From: Bacteriovoracaceae bacterium
GTDB taxonomy: Bacteria > Bdellovibrionota > Bacteriovoracia > Bacteriovoracales > Bacteriovoracaceae
DNA: 64,000 nt
Assembly: GCA_024711325.1 (NCBI GenBank)
Contig: JANJTC010000007.1
Coordinates: forward strand, 202,598 to 266,597
Direction: 5' to 3'
The notes beneath the pieces are model-generated. The model searched no databases, was not told where the DNA came from, and saw only the letters and a program-made list of their open reading frames with translations. The translations under genes and the position numbers were made by a program. Positions 16,464 through 25,676 of this stretch are shown piece by piece; position 1 is the first letter of the stretch; each line of letters begins with the position of its first letter.

Positions 16464-17723
16464 ATGGACACCATTCAAACCCCATCAATCGAAACATTGA
16501 TGAGTAAAGCTGTGGTGGATCTCACTAAAGACGATCGGTTTCTTGCCCACCTGCCGAGTGATTCAAGTCGAATCGAAGGCCAAGGTCACTACCGACTCGC
16601 CAAAATTTTTTACGACAAAGCGGATTTTGAAAAAGCTGAAGAGCATTTTCTAGAAGCTTTAAAACGCACAGATCTACCTCAGGACGCTTTTGCCATATTT
16701 AAAATTTATGGATTCCTCATTCGAATTTACTCAGAGAGTTTAAATGAAAGAGAGGCCCATAAGTACATTCAACTTTCCAGCGATCTTTTAGACCAAACGG
16801 TTTCTACGCTTCCTTCTTTAAACGGGGAGTATTTCTATAACGCTGCGGTGGTTAATACTTATCGTGGTGAATTTTCTGAAGCTCAGAAAAACTTTCATCA
16901 ATCTTACCGCAAGGCCCAAACTGAAAATGAGCCGGAATTGATGGCAAAATCACTCTATGCCATGGCCACAAATGCTTATCAAATGAAGAATTTTCAGGAA
17001 ACAATCGTTCAATTAACTCAGTTGAACGAACTCCTTAATATATTGAAGAAGGGTTACCTGAAGGGGTCAATGCACCTTTTATGGGGGAACGCTCTTCGGG
17101 AATCGGGAGAATTTTCAGTCTCTCTTCCTCACTATGACCTTGCCATGAAGCTTCTTCATTCTAAACGTTGTTGGAATATGCATAACTACGTACTTTTGAA
17201 TAAAGGTATAGCCCTTAAAAAGATGGGTGAGTTTTCAAAAGCTTTACTCCTTTTTGGAATTGCCCAGAATTCTTTGGATGATGAGTATTTTAAACGTCTA
17301 GAGCAATTGATCATGATGGAAGTTGAGGATGTGAATGACTCAAGTGTTGATCTTTATCTTGACCGTCACAACCGGGTGATCCATGAGAAAGCACTTGGTG
17401 TAATTGATTTTAAACACCGCTTTGTTCTCCTTGAGATCCTTTTCCTCTTGGCGCAAACACCGGGAACTTACTATAATAAAGAAGATCTTGCGAAAATGAT
17501 CTGGAAAGACGAGTACAATCCTCTTATCCATGACAAATTGATCTATACTAGTATCAGCCGTTTAAGAAAGCTCATTGAGCCGAAAGGAATTAAGCGTCAG
17601 TATATTCTTCGTGGAAAAGATGGTTATACTTTCAATCCTCGGGTAAATGCGCGCTTCCATAAAGAAAATGAAGTTGTTAAGCAAAAGAATATCGCCAATA
17701 TTGAAATTAGTTCTCCTGTTTAG
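16464..17723 (+). CDS. TPR-repeat protein with C-terminal winged-helix DNA-binding domain
   Basis: A 419-residue cytoplasmic protein. Residues about 40-285 are helical TPR-like repeats (for example YRLAKIFYDKADFEKAEEHFLEAL cut short here as a typical unit). The C-terminal 100 residues look like an OmpR/PhoB-type winged helix: FKHRFVLLEILFLLAQTPG, EDLAKMIW, YTSISRLRKLIEPKG and a final YILRGKDGYTF wing. It is probably a transcription factor whose TPR part senses a protein or peptide. A strong AGGAGG site precedes the ATG. Its target may be the overlapping downstream exported-protein gene or the 16278 palindrome; both are guesses. Confidence 0.8.
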   Translation: MDTIQTPSIETLMSKAVVDLTKDDRFLAHLPSDSSRIEGQGHYRLAKIFYDKADFEKAEEHFLEALKRTDLPQDAFAIFKIYGFLIRIYSESLNEREAHKYIQLSSDLLDQTVSTLPSLNGEYFYNAAVVNTYRGEFSEAQKNFHQSYRKAQTENEPELMAKSLYAMATNAYQMKNFQETIVQLTQLNELLNILKKGYLKGSMHLLWGNALRESGEFSVSLPHYDLAMKLLHSKRCWNMHNYVLLNKGIALKKMGEFSKALLLFGIAQNSLDDEYFKRLEQLIMMEVEDVNDSSVDLYLDRHNRVIHEKALGVIDFKHRFVLLEILFLLAQTPGTYYNKEDLAKMIWKDEYNPLIHDKLIYTSISRLRKLIEPKGIKRQYILRGKDGYTFNPRVNARFHKENEVVKQKNIANIEISSPV

Positions 17724-18282
17724 TCTTTTGGTCGGAGGAAGCTACGCTGCCGTAGTTTCCTCCGATCGTTTTTTAATAAAAATTCTCGACCGCACAGTTT
17801 CCTTCTTAGATATTCAGTACCAGCACAGAAATCTCAAGGCCCTCAATTGCATTTATTCTGACTCCTTTGTCGTCCAGTTTTTTGAAAAGAGTTTCATCGG
17901 GGATTTAAATACCTTCCTGATAAAAATGCCGAATACGGACGAAGAAGTCAGAACTTTTCTTCATGGACAGGAGAATGTTTTAAAAAAAGTACGTTATCTT
18001 TTTAAGATGCTTCGTTATACCGAAGATCAGAAAGCTGACGTCTCTCCGGAGTTAACCCGTTTAGTGCGGGAAAGTGTGAAGGAAAATAAATGTGGTACAG
18101 CGGTTTTGTATCAGGAAACTTTAAAAACAAACTTCATTAGTCTACTTGAATTAGAGGTCTACCTACGTTCCCGATATGGTGGTCAATTGAAAAGCCAGAC
18201 CAAGTTTGAAAGTATTAAACCTTCTATGGAACTGTTTGTTGAATCATTAGATAAACAATTTAGTCATGAATACTACTGGTAA
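17668..18282 (+). CDS. Exported protein of unknown function
   Basis: About 204 residues. The start at 17668 is chosen because it gives a compact signal peptide (MKLLSKR, a hydrophobic stretch, then GGSYA); an ATG at 17647 is the alternative. Both overlap the end of the regulator gene. The mature part has two Cys (in LNCIYS and ENKCGTAV) that could form a disulfide, and is otherwise helical. I do not recognise a family. It overlaps rimI by 17 nt downstream, so the three genes are probably one transcript. Confidence 0.7.
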   Translation: MKLLSKRISPILKLVLLFSLLVGGSYAAVVSSDRFLIKILDRTVSFLDIQYQHRNLKALNCIYSDSFVVQFFEKSFIGDLNTFLIKMPNTDEEVRTFLHGQENVLKKVRYLFKMLRYTEDQKADVSPELTRLVRESVKENKCGTAVLYQETLKTNFISLLELEVYLRSRYGGQLKSQTKFESIKPSMELFVESLDKQFSHEYYW

Positions 18283-18718
18283 GCTTCGTTCAATTGATCT
18301 TGCTGGTTCTGCACTTGATGAAGTGATTTCAATGGATCACCAGTATTTCCCTAATCCATGGACTGAGCAGCAATGGCGGGATTTAAATCCGGCCCTGAAT
18401 CTCTTACTTGTATGGCAACCTCAAGATAAGTGCCAAGGATTTGCTCTCTTTGGAGCTGTTCCCGGTGATAACTCTGCGCATTTGTACAAAATACTTCTGC
18501 ATCCCGATTGTCGTGGCACGGGAATGGCCCAGGAATTTTGGCAGGCCAGTTGTCTATTTCTTAAAGCAAATGGCATCATAAGTGTCTATTTAGAAGTTGA
18601 AGCTGATAATGCCCCGGCCATAACTTTTTATCAGAAAGTAGGCTATAAGCTCCTGCGAAAGAGCAAAGGTTATTACTCAAATGGACAGGATGCTCTGATT
18701 ATGGAGTTGACTCTGTGA
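18266..18718 (+). CDS. rimI: GNAT N-acetyltransferase, RimI-like
   Basis: A 150-residue GNAT-fold protein. The acetyl-CoA-binding segment reads ILLHPDCRGTGMAQEFW (motif A) and the C-terminal EADNAPAITFYQKVGYKLL is the classic motif B. RimI acetylates the N-terminal Ala of ribosomal protein S18; the early FPNPWTEQQW is shared with RimI. Other GNAT substrates cannot be excluded. The usual neighbour tsaB is absent here. It starts inside the end of the upstream exported-protein gene. Confidence 0.8.
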   Translation: MNTTGKLRSIDLAGSALDEVISMDHQYFPNPWTEQQWRDLNPALNLLLVWQPQDKCQGFALFGAVPGDNSAHLYKILLHPDCRGTGMAQEFWQASCLFLKANGIISVYLEVEADNAPAITFYQKVGYKLLRKSKGYYSNGQDALIMELTL

Positions 18719-18795
18719 GTCGCAATGGTTTAAATTGCTCTTTTGCTTAGACTTTGTTAAAAAATAGGCCTGCTCGTTTTAGTTGTGTAGTGAGG

Positions 18796-18828
18796 AAAGG
18801 GTGGATTATTCCATCCTTTTTTATTTTT
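18796..18828 (+). terminator. Intrinsic terminator/attenuator abutting the rimP start codon
   Basis: A stem of 9-10 bp (18796-18805 with 18810-18819, one G-U pair) and a TTAT loop are followed by a T-rich tract to 18828. The rimP ATG begins at the very next base. It may end the rimI transcript, but its position also allows autogenous attenuation of the rimP-nusA operon by NusA (see findings). Confidence 0.75.
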
Positions 18829-19353
18829 ATGGATATAAATAGCGTTAGAAGTGGATTAGAGAAAAAGTTTTTTTTGATGTGTGAACCTGTAGTTCAGGAG
18901 ACTGGGTATAGGCTTTACGACATGGAATACGTGACTTCTCAAAAACTCCTTAGAATTTATATTCAAGATCCTCGTACCGGCTCTGCTCTCATTGAGGATT
19001 GTGTGAAAGTTGATCATGCTCTTTCACCTGCCTTTGAGACGGAAACGTGGATTCCGGAAGATGTTGTTCTCGAAGTTTCATCTCCCGGTGTCTACCGTCA
19101 TCTTTCAACCCTGGAACATTTTAAGATGACCATCGGTGAAGTGATTGCTGTGGTAATCACGGGGCAGTTATCAGAAGAACAAACCAAAGATGCTCCTAAG
19201 GGCATTAAGGGTGAAAAGAAGTTCCGAGGAACTTTATTAGAAGCTGGCAGTGATGATTACACTGTGGAAGTAAAAGGTTATCCGTTAAAGCTTACTTATA
19301 AGCAGACGAAGAAAGTAAATTTAGATCCCGATTTGAAATCGGTTAGAGAATAA
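18829..19353 (+). CDS. rimP: Ribosome maturation factor RimP
   Basis: A 174-residue RimP, needed for 30S subunit maturation. Typical features are VVQETGYRLYDMEYV, VDHALSPAFE and VLEVSSPGVYRHL, with the SH3-like C-terminal domain (FRGTLLEAG, YPLKLTYKQTKKVNL). The start is placed at the ATG at 18829 because the protein family begins here; the longer frame would run through the terminator hairpin. There is no Shine-Dalgarno sequence: the U-tract of the terminator directly precedes the ATG. nusA follows after 12 nt. Confidence 0.92.
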   Translation: MDINSVRSGLEKKFFLMCEPVVQETGYRLYDMEYVTSQKLLRIYIQDPRTGSALIEDCVKVDHALSPAFETETWIPEDVVLEVSSPGVYRHLSTLEHFKMTIGEVIAVVITGQLSEEQTKDAPKGIKGEKKFRGTLLEAGSDDYTVEVKGYPLKLTYKQTKKVNLDPDLKSVRE

Positions 19354-19365
19354 GGAGAGTAAACT

Positions 19366-20781
19366 GTGAACTTTTCAGAATTAGGCCGAGTCATCGAGCA
19401 ATTAGGTAAGGACCGTGGCATCAAGAAAGATGTGGTCGTTGGTGCGATTGAGCAGGCTTTCCTTGTTACCGCCAGGAAGAAATTTGGAATTCAAGGTGAA
19501 TATGAAGCTCGTTATAATGAAGAAGATGGTGAAGTTGAAATTTTTCAATATAAGAACGTTGTAGATAAAGTACGTGATTCTATTGTGGAAATTGATTTCG
19601 AATCAGCTAAAAAACTTGATGAAGACTGTGAAGTTGGTGACCAATTAGGTCTTAAAATCGAAAATCCAGGTTTCTCACGAGTTGATATTCAAACTGCAAA
19701 ACAAATTATTTTCCAAAAAGTTCGTGATGCTGAAAGAGATATTCTTTTTGCCGAATTCAAACATCGTGAAGGCGACCTGGTTACAGGTATTGCCCGTCGC
19801 TTTGAAAAAGGTAACGTTGTTATTGATCTTGGTAAGTCTGATGCTGTCCTTCCTAAGAGAGAGATTATCTTTGGAGAAGCTTTCAAGCCAGGTGATAGAA
19901 TCCAGGCCTACTTATCAGATGTTGTGATGACTAACCGTGGTCCAGAAATTCGTTTGACCCGTACATCACCAATGTTTTTAGTTAAGTTATTTGAAATTGA
20001 AGTTCCTGAAATCGCCGATGGAACAATTGAAGTTAAGGCTGCGGCCCGTGAACCAGGTTATCGTGCTAAAATTGCAGTAACAACAAAAGATCGTGATATC
20101 GATCCTGTTGGAGCTTGTGTTGGTATGAAAGGTTCTCGCGTTCAGAACATTGTAAATGAGCTTCAAGGTGAGAAAATTGATATCGTTCGTTGGAATGAGG
20201 ACACTGAAACTTTTGCACGTGCAGCTCTTGCACCGGCAGATATTCAGTCAATCACTCTTAACCATGACGAGCATACTCTTGATGTGATTGTTGAAGATGA
20301 TCAGCTTTCGCTTGCTATTGGTAAGCGTGGCCAAAATGTCCGCCTGGCAGCGATGCTTACAGGTTGGAAAATTAATATTATCTCCAAAGCGAAACTCCAA
20401 GAGCGAGTTAAGCTTGCTGTTGAAAATCTTATTCAGCTTTCTAATATCTCAGAAGCAACAGCACAGGTGTTGGTGCAGAAAGGTGTTATGTCGATTGTTG
20501 ATCTGGCGGCCGCAACTCCTGAAGAGATTGCCCGTTATCTCGGTAAATCTGTAGCGGATGCTAAGGCCATGATTGAAATCGCATCAAGTGCTCTTGAAGA
20601 TGAAAACATCAAGACAGACCTTGATGAGAACGCTGAAATTATTTCTGCTTCAGCTATTCCAAACCAGAGTGGTTTCAAGAAAGCTGAAAGATCAGAAACG
20701 AAGCAGGGTGATGACGTTACTAAGTTCTCAGAAGCTGAAAGAAGACTTCGTGAAGAACTTGCAGCATTTAAATTGAAGTAA
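19366..20781 (+). CDS. nusA: Transcription termination/antitermination factor NusA
   Basis: A 471-residue NusA. Order: N-terminal RNA-polymerase-binding domain (1-125), S1 domain (about 130-200, [21 protein letters not shown]), KH1 ([17 protein letters not shown]) and KH2 ([21 protein letters not shown] cut short here), then one helix-hairpin-helix unit ([14 protein letters not shown]) and an acidic-to-basic tail. The start codon is GTG with AAGGAG upstream. It is part of the rimP-nusA-infB-rbfA-truB operon; the ylxR and L7Ae-like genes common between nusA and infB in other bacteria are absent. Confidence 0.96.
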   Translation: MNFSELGRVIEQLGKDRGIKKDVVVGAIEQAFLVTARKKFGIQGEYEARYNEEDGEVEIFQYKNVVDKVRDSIVEIDFESAKKLDEDCEVGDQLGLKIENPGFSRVDIQTAKQIIFQKVRDAERDILFAEFKHREGDLVTGIARRFEKGNVVIDLGKSDAVLPKREIIFGEAFKPGDRIQAYLSDVVMTNRGPEIRLTRTSPMFLVKLFEIEVPEIADGTIEVKAAAREPGYRAKIAVTTKDRDIDPVGACVGMKGSRVQNIVNELQGEKIDIVRWNEDTETFARAALAPADIQSITLNHDEHTLDVIVEDDQLSLAIGKRGQNVRLAAMLTGWKINIISKAKLQERVKLAVENLIQLSNISEATAQVLVQKGVMSIVDLAAATPEEIARYLGKSVADAKAMIEIASSALEDENIKTDLDENAEIISASAIPNQSGFKKAERSETKQGDDVTKFSEAERRLREELAAFKLK

Positions 20782-20809
20782 TTTTTTGAAGTTATAATTG
20801 GAGAAAAGA

Positions 20810-23497
20810 ATGGCAAAAAAAGTTTACGAACTTGCCAATGAACTTGGAGTTGGAGCACTTGATCTCGTTGAGAAGCTCAAGTCGATGGGTTTTAATGTGA
20901 GAAATCACATGGCAAGCCTGACAGACGAAGAGCTTGTTAAGGCCAAAGCGGCTTATGCAGTCCCTGAGAAGAAGGCTTCCCCAAGTAAGAAAGCCGTTGT
21001 TCGAAAGGTAATCAAGAGAGAAGCTCCACCTGTTGCTGAAGAAGTGCCTGTTGCTCCTAAAGAGGAAGAGGCGGTTGTTCTGGCACCTGAAGCTGAAAAA
21101 GAGGCTCCGGAAGAAGTTGCTCCAGTACCAGCTGTTGAAGTCACTGAAGCTGCTGCTCCCACGGCGGAAGACAAACCTAAAGTTGTCACTGTGAAGCGGA
21201 AAACAAAAGCTCAGAAGGAAGAGGAAGATAAGCGTGCGGTAGAAGCTAAAGAAGAAGCCGCTGCTCAAGCTGCTGCTGAACAAGCGGCTCGTGCTAACCA
21301 GCCTGAACCAACAGCCGCCAGTTATAACACTTCTAAGATTCGTGATCCTAAAAAAGACTATTACGAAGAGAAGAGACATACCTTTACTCCAGTCTTTATC
21401 CCTGAAGAGACCAAAGTGGAGACTCCTGAGAAGAAAGCTCAAGACGCTCGCTTAATGCCTCGTCGTCCAGTGGATGAAAATGAAAACCTGACTGAAGAAG
21501 AGAAAGACAAAAAACGAATGGGTGACCTTGCAGCTGCCATGGGCAAAAAAGGTGTGGGCGCCGGTAAGAAAGATATCACTGTTATTCGTGCCGACGAAGA
21601 ATTGAAGTACGCTTCAGCTCTTGTTGGTAAAGCTATTTATACTCCAGCAAAGAGGAAGAAAATTTACTCAGGACCAACACAAAGAACTTTAATTACAGAA
21701 GTTAAAGAGTCTAAACGAGTTATTACTATTCACGGTGTGATCACTGCTGAAGACCTCGCTCAGAAGCTAAGCGTTCGCTTTGATGCTTTCGCTAACCGTC
21801 TTCTTGAAATCAACCTTCTGGTAAAAGCTGATGATTATATCGGTGTAAAACTTGCGGGCCAGATTGCTGCTCTTTACAACTATAGAGTTGAAGATGTCGC
21901 TTTCAATGAAGAAGCCGTTCTGAATAAGAACGTCGGTGAGGATAAGTCAGAGTTTCCAACGAGAAATCCAATCATTACGATCATGGGTCACGTTGACCAT
22001 GGGAAAACTTCGCTTTTAGATTACATCCGTAAAGCTAAGGTTGCCTCAGGAGAAGCTGGTGGTATCACTCAACACATTGGTGCTTACTCAGTAAATGTTA
22101 AGAACGCCATGCTTACGTTCCTCGATACTCCTGGTCACGCGGCTTTTGCGGCCATGAGACAACGTGGAGCTAACGTAACAGATATCGTGGTTCTGGTAGT
22201 TGCTGCTGATGATGGTGTTATGCCTCAGACTGTTGAATCAATCCGTTTTTGTAAAAATGCTAATGTTCCAGTAATCGTTGCTGTGAATAAAATAGATAAA
22301 CCTGCTGCTAATCCGGATAAGGTGAAGCAAGGTTTGGTTGAGTTCGGCTTACTCCCAGAAGACTGGGGTGGTGAAACTCAGTATGTACATCTTTCGGCCT
22401 TAACTGGTGAAGGTATTGATAATCTTCTTGAGGCCATTCAGCTTCAGGCGGAAATCATGGATCTTCGCGAGAATCCAAAAGGTCCTGCTGAAGGTATTGT
22501 TATTGAATCAAAAATTGAAGTTGGACGTGGTCCGGTTACAACCATCTTGATTCAAAAAGGTACACTGGCCAAGGGTGATGCCATTGTTGTTGGTGAAACT
22601 TCAGGTAGAGCTCGTTCACTTATGGATTACACCGGTAAGATGTTAAATGCTGCCGGTCCTTCGACTCCTGTTCAGATCCTGGGACTTGAAAATGTTCCAT
22701 CTCCGGGAGACGTGCTTAACGTTGTGAAAAACGAGCGTGAAGCCACTAAGATTGTTGAAAATCGTATCAATGAGAGAAAAGCTCTTGCTAATACTTCAAT
22801 TGAAGCTAAAAAAGTTTCTTTGGAAGATTTCTTTGCAACTGCCCAGAACAACTCTGAGGCTGAGAAGAAAGTTCTTAAACTTATTGTCCGTTCAGATGTT
22901 CAAGGATCTTTTGAAGCTATTCGTACGGCCGTGGAACAGCTCGGAAACAATGAAGTGTCAGTTGAAGTTATTGGCGGTGGTGTAGGTGCCATTACTGATA
23001 ACGATGTCAATCTGGCGGCTTCTACACAAGCCTTTATCATGGGCTTTAATATGAGACCAGTAACGACTGCTCGTCGTCTTTCTGAAGAGAAAGGCGTTGA
23101 TATCAAGACTTACTCGATCATTTATGAACTTATCAATGATGTAACACTTGCCCTTGAAGGCATGTTAACACCTGAGAAAGTTGAGAAATACATTGGACGT
23201 GCTCAAGTACGTGAAACTTTCGCCATTCCTAAAGTTGGTACTATTGCAGGTACTGCCGTGGTTGACGGTAAGATTGAGCGAGGCTGTAATATCCGTCTTC
23301 TTCGTGATGGTAAAATCATTTACGACGGTAAACTTACAACTCTCAAGCGCTTCAAAGATGAAGTTAAAGAAGTTAAAAACGGTTACGAGTGCGGTATGTC
23401 TCTTGAGAACTTCAATGATGTTAAAACTGAAGACATTATCGAAGCCTATATTATGGAAGAGAAGAAAAGAACGCTTACTTCTGATCTTACTCTCTAA
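20810..23497 (+). CDS. infB: Translation initiation factor IF-2
   Basis: An 895-residue IF-2. The start is the ATG at 20810 (GGAGAAAAGA before it), not the in-frame TTG 12 nt upstream. It has the N-terminal IF2_N helix (VYELANELGVGALDLVEKL), a long low-complexity Ala/Glu/Lys/Pro linker, a second IF2_N domain, the GTPase domain (GHVDHGKTS, DTPGHAAF, NKIDKP) and the C-terminal fMet-tRNA-binding domains. The linker explains the long open antisense frames here. It is central in the operon, with 9 nt to rbfA. Confidence 0.97.
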   Translation: MAKKVYELANELGVGALDLVEKLKSMGFNVRNHMASLTDEELVKAKAAYAVPEKKASPSKKAVVRKVIKREAPPVAEEVPVAPKEEEAVVLAPEAEKEAPEEVAPVPAVEVTEAAAPTAEDKPKVVTVKRKTKAQKEEEDKRAVEAKEEAAAQAAAEQAARANQPEPTAASYNTSKIRDPKKDYYEEKRHTFTPVFIPEETKVETPEKKAQDARLMPRRPVDENENLTEEEKDKKRMGDLAAAMGKKGVGAGKKDITVIRADEELKYASALVGKAIYTPAKRKKIYSGPTQRTLITEVKESKRVITIHGVITAEDLAQKLSVRFDAFANRLLEINLLVKADDYIGVKLAGQIAALYNYRVEDVAFNEEAVLNKNVGEDKSEFPTRNPIITIMGHVDHGKTSLLDYIRKAKVASGEAGGITQHIGAYSVNVKNAMLTFLDTPGHAAFAAMRQRGANVTDIVVLVVAADDGVMPQTVESIRFCKNANVPVIVAVNKIDKPAANPDKVKQGLVEFGLLPEDWGGETQYVHLSALTGEGIDNLLEAIQLQAEIMDLRENPKGPAEGIVIESKIEVGRGPVTTILIQKGTLAKGDAIVVGETSGRARSLMDYTGKMLNAAGPSTPVQILGLENVPSPGDVLNVVKNEREATKIVENRINERKALANTSIEAKKVSLEDFFATAQNNSEAEKKVLKLIVRSDVQGSFEAIRTAVEQLGNNEVSVEVIGGGVGAITDNDVNLAASTQAFIMGFNMRPVTTARRLSEEKGVDIKTYSIIYELINDVTLALEGMLTPEKVEKYIGRAQVRETFAIPKVGTIAGTAVVDGKIERGCNIRLLRDGKIIYDGKLTTLKRFKDEVKEVKNGYECGMSLENFNDVKTEDIIEAYIMEEKKRTLTSDLTL

Positions 23498-23506
23498 GGA
23501 TAAATT

Positions 23507-23866
23507 GTGGCCGGACGTGGTAATAAATTTTCAAAAATCAAATACGAGGAAAGGGTCCGCGATGAGATTAATCTCGCTCTCAGAAGAGAGTTCGCGGATC
23601 CTCGTCTCATGAATGTTTCTGTTACTCACGTCGAGCTAACTCAAGATTATTCTCATGCTAAAGTGTACTGGGATACTTTCAATGCAAACACTCGTGGCGA
23701 TGCCAAAGAGGCCATTGAAAGTACTGCTGGACGCATGAGAAAGCTTCTTTCAACAAAGATGGAAGTTCGTCATACTCCTGAAATTCACTATATTTATAAT
23801 TCTCAATTCGAAGATGAGAGTAAAATCGATAAGCTTTTGAAAGATTCGGCGGATGAAGCCGAATAA
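23507..23866 (+). CDS. rbfA: 30S ribosome-binding factor RbfA
   Basis: A 119-residue KH-like protein needed for late 16S maturation. The pattern KYEERVRDEINLALRREF, DPRLMNVSVTHVELTQD, then AKVYWDTF and the C-terminal RHTPEIHYIYN is diagnostic. The start codon is GTG with AAGGATAAATT before it. The end overlaps truB by 14 nt. Confidence 0.95.
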   Translation: MAGRGNKFSKIKYEERVRDEINLALRREFADPRLMNVSVTHVELTQDYSHAKVYWDTFNANTRGDAKEAIESTAGRMRKLLSTKMEVRHTPEIHYIYNSQFEDESKIDKLLKDSADEAE

Positions 23867-24848
23867 GAAACAGGCCCTTTTTCCACCTCTGGTATTCAAT
23901 GTCTTTAAACCTGCTCGCATAACATCTTATGATGTTGTCAGGCATTTTAAACGCCATCTTCCTCCCGGATTTGGAAAAATTGGACATTTCGGAACCCTGG
24001 ATCCATTTGCATCCGGGGTCTTAATGATAGGTATTTGCGGGGCCGCAAGACTTAATGATTTTATTCATGACTTCCTTCCAAAAACATATCTGGCCGTAGG
24101 CAAACTTGGAATTGAAACACCTACCGGGGATTATACTTCTGAAGTTGTTCAGAGAGATGACTCTCTTTATCTAAAACGTGAGATTGCCAGTTTTTCAGCT
24201 GCTTTCATTGAGGAAAAACTTCGGGAAAAATTTATAGGTGATTACTGGCAGGCGCCTCATAAATATTCGGCTTCAAAATTTATGGGAAAAAATCTTCATG
24301 AATGGGCCCGTGAAGGGGTGGAAGTTAAAAAAGAGCCAGTTCTGCGACGAGTGTATAAAATAGAGGTAGTAAAATATCAGTTCCCTTATCTTTCAGTCAG
24401 AGTTGAGGTGAGTTCAGGAACCTATGTCAGAACGCTTTTTGCAGATATGTGTAATTATCTAGGGACTTTAGGCTCTTTGATCTCTCTGGTGAGAGAGAGT
24501 GTTGGGCCCGTTAATATTAAGACGGCCATTTTTAAAAAGGACTGGCCGCTAGATAAGTTACCATCCATTATTGATTTAGGAATGAAGATCGAAGATGTTC
24601 TTCCTTTTTCTCAGTATAAATTAAACGCCCAACACACACTGGCCTTCAAGAATGGCGCCTTCTTACGACCAGCTGAAATGCAGCTCTCATTTGAGAGCAA
24701 AATGTCTGATTCCTATTTCTGGATGACTGATGAAGAGGATCGTCTTTTAGGTCTGGGAGAAAAAACCTTTCCTAATGAGCTTAAGGCAAAGATAAATTTT
24801 CATTCAGAGGTCCTAACTGGGCCTGCATCTGATCATAACCCTGAATAA
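23853..24848 (+). CDS. truB: tRNA pseudouridine-55 synthase TruB
   Basis: A 331-residue pseudouridine synthase. The catalytic Asp lies in GHFGTLDPFASGVL, and KTYLAVGKLGIETPTGD, QAPHKYSASKFMG and SSGTYVRTLFADM are TruB signatures. It modifies U55 in the tRNA T-loop. It is the last gene of the operon; its final 68 nt overlap the convergent plsC gene in antisense, an unusually long tail overlap. Confidence 0.95.
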   Translation: MKPNKKQALFPPLVFNVFKPARITSYDVVRHFKRHLPPGFGKIGHFGTLDPFASGVLMIGICGAARLNDFIHDFLPKTYLAVGKLGIETPTGDYTSEVVQRDDSLYLKREIASFSAAFIEEKLREKFIGDYWQAPHKYSASKFMGKNLHEWAREGVEVKKEPVLRRVYKIEVVKYQFPYLSVRVEVSSGTYVRTLFADMCNYLGTLGSLISLVRESVGPVNIKTAIFKKDWPLDKLPSIIDLGMKIEDVLPFSQYKLNAQHTLAFKNGAFLRPAEMQLSFESKMSDSYFWMTDEEDRLLGLGEKTFPNELKAKINFHSEVLTGPASDHNPE

Positions 24849-25566
24849 CTTGATTCCAACAAGCCTCTGTGAAAACATCAACTGCTGAAAAATCTTTCGG
24901 ATCAATTTCTTTATGAACAATGATTCCCACGCTTCTTCCTGGGTTAATCATTCCCTTAGCATTCAGTATCCCTCTTGTGCCATAAATACTGACAGGAATG
25001 ACTGGGATTTTTTCGTTATAAGCAAAAATCAATAATGTTCTTTTAATTTCTGAATAGGCCTTGGGATGTGCTGTTTTTGAACGAGTACCTTCGGGATATA
25101 CCTGAAGGCCAATTCCTTGCTTGGTGATTCTTTTTTTGGCCTTCTCAAACACTTGTCTTCTTGATGCAGTTTTACTTCTGGAAACGGGTAGCGCTCCCGA
25201 GATCCATGCCATCCATCCAAGAATAGGAATGTTCAGGACTTCTTTTTTCATGATTGGTGGGGCCTGATGTTTAGTTGCCTGAAGAGGAATATCCATATAG
25301 CTCTGATGATTAGCAATCAAAAGACCTTTGGCAGGGATGACATTAAAAGCCTCAGAGCGATGGTCTTCTGATATTCGAATCTTAGCATGACAAGCGTAAC
25401 GCAGTATGATCAGACCAAAATACTTCCATACCGGGGAGACCATTTTTAATCGTCGTTCCAAGGGGAATGGGAAGGCAATCAAACACCCTGGAAGAAGTAC
25501 GAAAACCAGAGCGAAGAAGCCCACAAAAATAGCTTTTATTTGAATTAGAATTTGCATGCAGGCCAT
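24781..25566 (-). CDS. plsC: 1-acyl-sn-glycerol-3-phosphate acyltransferase (PlsC-like)
   Basis: A 261-residue membrane-associated acyltransferase of phospholipid synthesis. The catalytic NHxxxxD motif is NHQSYMD, and the glycerophosphate-binding motif is YPEGTRSK. One N-terminal hydrophobic helix (about 8-32) anchors it. The first ATG has no clear ribosome site; the ATG three codons later is equally possible. It overlaps truB by 68 nt tail to tail. Confidence 0.9.
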   Translation of the reverse strand: MACMQILIQIKAIFVGFFALVFVLLPGCLIAFPFPLERRLKMVSPVWKYFGLIILRYACHAKIRISEDHRSEAFNVIPAKGLLIANHQSYMDIPLQATKHQAPPIMKKEVLNIPILGWMAWISGALPVSRSKTASRRQVFEKAKKRITKQGIGLQVYPEGTRSKTAHPKAYSEIKRTLLIFAYNEKIPVIPVSIYGTRGILNAKGMINPGRSVGIIVHKEIDPKDFSAVDVFTEACWNQVIQGYDQMQAQLGPLNENLSLP

Positions 25567-25676
25567 TGTACTTATTCTATTTAAACAGACAACAAACAGG
25601 TGGATCTTTTTGTTCTAATTCTTCACTATTTAGGATATAATTCCATAGATTAACAGGATTAATTTAGGAGTTTACT

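Noticed and set aside
20792..21442. 216-codon open frame antisense to infB
   Set aside because: It lies opposite the low-complexity Ala/Glu/Lys linker of IF-2; its translation is Ser/Phe/Arg-rich and featureless. It is a codon-bias shadow.
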